Source: Tetrapisispora phaffii CBS 4417 (lineage: Eukaryota > Ascomycota > Saccharomycetes > Saccharomycetales > Saccharomycetaceae). From it: a DNA stretch of 64,000 nucleotides. Location of the stretch: contig NC_016522.1 of NCBI RefSeq assembly GCF_000236905.1, positions 1,032,212-1,096,211 on the forward strand, read 5' to 3'. Made by a program: the position numbers and the translations under genes. Positions 61,490 to 64,000 of this stretch are shown piece by piece (the first letter of the stretch is position 1; each line of letters begins with the position of its first letter). The notes below the pieces were generated by a model. That model searched no databases. It was not told the DNA's origin and saw only the letters and a list, made by a program, of their open reading frames with translations.

Positions 61490-61923
61490 AGTATATTGTC
61501 ACTGGTATTTGTGGACTTAGTCATTGAATGTCAATGCGCATGAAATCAGATTCTGGCAAGTAATATCAGTCTAATACGAACATAAATATTCCAATTACAC
61601 GACTGTTTAAATACCGCTTGGTAAACGAACTTCAAGAACATATATATTTCTGCTTCCTGTTAGAGCAAACTGGGGTTGATTAAAGCAGGCACTTGGGCAT
61701 CAGAATATGGGGAATGTGGTAAATAGCTGCCAATTGTAGCCATTCAAGGAGCTTCTAAATAGTAAGAGAAGACATAAGTTGACATACTGAGGATTGTTGC
61801 TAATATAGACACACCTTGCTACTTGCTATTTCAATAAATGTAGGTTACTGCTTTTAGCGGTTGTTCTGATGCCAAAGAGTATTCCTGCTGACGGAGTGTT
61901 TTCTTCTTTTTCAGGTTTCACAT

Positions 61924-62105
61924 CGCGCGAGTGCGCGTGGTTAACCGCGGGTAACAGCAGGCATAATGTTATTTTTAATATTTTGCGAAGAAGAAATGAG
62001 GCGTGTGAGGAGAAGAAGTGGTGATATGGGAACAGGAAGGGGGAATGAGTTAAGCTGACAGAGGAAAGAGAGGAAGGCAGGTGACAGTAGATAAATGTTA
62101 AATTA
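61924..62105 (+). repeat. Dispersed diverged repeat, copy 2
   Basis: GCGCGAGTGCGCGTGG onward corresponds block by block to 56,190-56,345, ending with GGTGACAGTAGATAAATGTTAAATTA.. in place of GGTGACAGTAAGGTAAACATTAAATTA.. This copy carries a purine-rich insertion in the middle. Confidence 0.45.
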
Positions 62106-62122
62106 TGGATTTGTGATGATCT

Positions 62123-62169
62123 GATTGTCATAGATTTGTGGTAACTTGATTGTCATAGATTTGTGGTAA
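62123..62169 (+). repeat. 26-bp tandem duplication
   Basis: Two adjacent copies of TGATTGTCATAGATTTGTGG with a short linker; a weaker partial copy lies just before. Confidence 0.7.
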
Positions 62170-62579
62170 AACGATGTTTATTAATTAAAGATCGAATTAA
62201 TTGGCATGATTGATAATCACCTGTGTAATATATCTATATTACTAATTATAACTGTCAAGAATAAGAGTCACATTAAATATGGAGAGTTAATACACAGATA
62301 TTGTGTTCTGGATCATATGAAAGTAGAGTGATTGTGGTTAATTACCAAGCAGTGCAGTATATAATAGAATACGACTGTATAATGTCTAGCAACGTTATTG
62401 ATATAACCTATTTCACAGAATTCTGGTTCAGGATATGTACTCTTATATGTATTATGATGTAGGAAGTTGATGATGCGGACGATTGGAACATAAATGTATA
62501 TATTTTGGCATTGTATGGTATTGATAAGTGCATCTAGATATTCTTCATTGCAGGAAGTCTAGTATTCGTTTGAAGTTGT

Positions 62580-63660
62580 GAGAGGTAGAGATGAGATCAT
62601 GGATGGATGATATATAATGCAAATGTATAGAATAGTAAGTGTAAGTGGCATTTGTGGTCAATAACACTGTCTATTAGCATATATAGCGTTCAGTTATCAC
62701 AGTATGGGCAGTGTTGTTTAATAGAGTGATGAGGCGGGTAACGATAGTAGCTGTTGAACGTTGATAGATGGTTGAGCAGATGATGGTGGGATGGCAGGTG
62801 ATGGGTTTGGAGTGACATGGGAGTTGAGTGTGTTGTGATTATTGAATGTGAGGATGGATAGATGAGTAGATGGGGATGGGGATGGGGGCGATGGGTGGAC
62901 GGTGCTGAGGTTCACAAACATGGTAGCGACGTGAGTGGTTGTGATTACTGCAATTGTGCTGTCAGTTACGTGTGTCCAAGAACTGATTGAGCATTGTGAC
63001 GAATAGTTAGCGCGGTGATGATGGGACGTGGGGGGTGAGGGTCTGATCATGTGATGTGTTAATGGTTGGGAGATAGAAGTGACGGAAGGCGGGTAAGCAG
63101 AAAGACGGAGAGCCGAGTGGACAGCGATTGCGACGGTGAGGGTGGTGACGGGCGGGCAAGGAGGGCCATATAGATATGGGGTGTAACCGTCGGAATTGTT
63201 AGCGGTTGATGGTGTTAGGCGGGGTTTTGCGATGGGCGTGTTTTTGAGTTTTTCAAGTTCGGGCGCGGAGTGGAGGCGAGATGGGCGGTGTGAGAGGATG
63301 GGTGAGAGGATGTGGACGGAGAGTGATTGTGGCAGATGTGATGATGGTAGTGGGGGTAATGGATGATTGATAGATGGAGAGATGATAGATTAGATAGATG
63401 AATGGATGATAGATGGTGATGATTGCTATCTGATAGATGGTTGGGTATGATGAATAGTGACGGATGATAGACGGAGGTGATGAATATGATAGATGTATGA
63501 TATATAGATATATCGATTATATAGATGGATGATAGATGGATGGATGTGATGAATGTGACGGTGATCATTAGATAGGTAGTAGATGGATGGTGATAGATGA
63601 GTGGATGGGGATGGGGGCAATGGGTGGATGTGCTGAGGTTCACAAACATGGTAGCGATGT
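62580..63660. repeat. G-rich GATGG/GATAGATGG minisatellite-like sequence
   Basis: The + strand is dominated by GATGG, GATAGATGG and GGGGATGG words with few C residues. The strand asymmetry is strong and the unit is irregular. Confidence 0.65.
62857..62947 (+). repeat. 85-bp direct duplication, copy 1
   Basis: Matches 63,592-63,676 along its length; the central CTGAGGTTCACAAACATGGT and the following TAGCGA are identical in both. Confidence 0.8.
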
Positions 63661-63676
63661 GAACGATTGTGATTAT
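63592..63676 (+). repeat. 85-bp direct duplication, copy 2
   Basis: Second copy of 62,857-62,947, about 735 bp away. It ends exactly where the LTR-like element C begins. Confidence 0.8.
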
Positions 63677-63817
63677 GTTGAGATACTAATTGGGCGTACT
63701 GGGAAGACATACTACTAGTAGTGTTGTTGTAATAGTAATTGTACAATTAGTCGCGTTGTAATTGGTTGTCTTATGTCTATATTCACTATATAGATTATAT
63801 ATGTGTCATGATTGATA
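63676..63817 (+). mobile_element. LTR-like element C
   Basis: Starts TGTTGAGATACTAAT and contains CGTACTGGGAAGACATACTACTA. It has the full central part, including the TAATAGTAATTGTACAATTAG block that element A lacks. Similarity to A ends near GATTGATAT at 63,817. Confidence 0.55.
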
Positions 63818-63961
63818 TACATGACTATTTATCTTTATGTCCTGGAGTGAGTAAATATAATTTTGTTAACACATTTCTATAGAATTATATGACACCCATA
63901 TCTTTTCACCTATAACTTAAGTAGTAAGGTTAATGTTTTACGCGGTTACAATGCCAAAATA

Positions 63962-63990
63962 TGAATTCAGGCATTACTCGTATTTCCACA
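63962..63990 (-). repeat. Partial inverted LTR-end copy E
   Basis: TGAATTCAGGCATTACTCGT followed by ATTTCCACA resembles the reverse-strand LTR end at 59,782-59,812. It reaches almost to the window edge, so the rest of the element cannot be seen. Confidence 0.4.
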
Positions 63991-64000
63991 ATGTACACTT

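Larger units (their letters stand above)
61490..64000. other. Repeat-rich right end without convincing genes
   Basis: Contains the second copy of the diverged repeat, a 26-bp tandem near 62,123, G-rich GATGG-type minisatellite sequence (about 62,580-63,660), an 85-bp direct duplication and LTR-like sequence at the end. The His/Ser/Pro-rich frames of 100-144 codons on the - strand here are translations of the minisatellite. Confidence 0.6.

Noticed and set aside
62718..63746. His/Ser/Pro-rich ORFs of 100-144 codons at the right end
   Set aside because: They are translations of the minisatellite's complementary strand, and two share MFVNLST only because of the DNA duplication.
1..64000. tRNA or rRNA genes
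   Set aside because: Reading for the B-box GGTTCGANTCC and A-box with proper spacing gave no candidate; a covariance-model scan would be decisive.
1..64000. CRISPR arrays or bacterial operons
   Set aside because: No regularly spaced identical repeats; the gene content is eukaryotic.

Overview
The window reads as a chromosome arm of a budding yeast of the family Saccharomycetaceae. It is AT-rich, its genes are compact and mostly intronless, and the one clear intron has the yeast signals GTATGT and TACTAAC. Gene order from 1 to about 43 kb follows the left arm of Saccharomyces cerevisiae chromosome XIII. It interleaves two S. cerevisiae segments, VAN1-ATR1-NDI1-GTR1-PHO84-TUB3-ERG13-RSC9-MSC1-COX14 (YML115 to YML129) and RPM2-PRE8-GIM5-YML096W-VPS9-TAF13-ARG81 (YML091 to YML099). 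Several expected genes are missing between them (NAB6, NGL3, PGA3, ERO1, UTP14, RAD10, TSL1). This is the pattern of a post-whole-genome-duplication yeast that lost duplicates independently of Saccharomyces. A Dicer-like gene and Asn-rich proteins would fit the Vanderwaltozyma/Tetrapisispora side of the tree. The species assignment is inference.

Layout. 1-7.6 kb: VAN1 (cut by the window edge), ATR1-type exporter, NDI1, GTR1. 8.0-9.5 kb: a squalene-synthase paralogue with a damaged second Asp-rich motif, absent from this place in S. cerevisiae. 11-18 kb: PHO84, alpha-tubulin (no intron), ERG13. 18.2-20.4 kb: a long intergenic region holding a strongly GC-rich island with a perfect 24-bp palindrome, and an assembly gap inside an AT microsatellite. 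20-30 kb: RPM2-like, RSC9, MSC1, COX14. 30-32 kb: a head-to-head pair, an Rtf2-domain protein and a U2AF35-like splicing factor, both of which S. cerevisiae is understood to lack. 32-43 kb: PRE8, GIM5 (with intron), an asparagine-synthetase-domain protein, VPS9, TAF13, ARG81. 43-44.8 kb: an RNase III with two double-stranded-RNA-binding domains, the architecture of budding-yeast Dicer (DCR1).

From about 45 kb the character changes to that of an accessory or subtelomeric region: an anion/vitamin-type MFS transporter, a TIR/PAU-type cell-wall mannoprotein, an OPT2-type oligopeptide transporter, a secreted-type protein whose frame is interrupted near its 3' end, a small membrane ORF, an orphan protein with phosphoesterase-like motifs, fragments of LTR-like repeats in both orientations, and a G-rich GATGG-type minisatellite with a long direct duplication.

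Functionally the left part is core metabolism and housekeeping (mannan synthesis, respiratory NADH oxidation, TORC1 signalling, phosphate uptake, sterol synthesis, proteasome, prefoldin). The most notable content is the RNA biology retained here and lost in S. cerevisiae: a Dicer, a U2AF35-like 3' splice-site factor and an Rtf2 protein, next to a core gene (GIM5) that keeps a spliceosomal intron.
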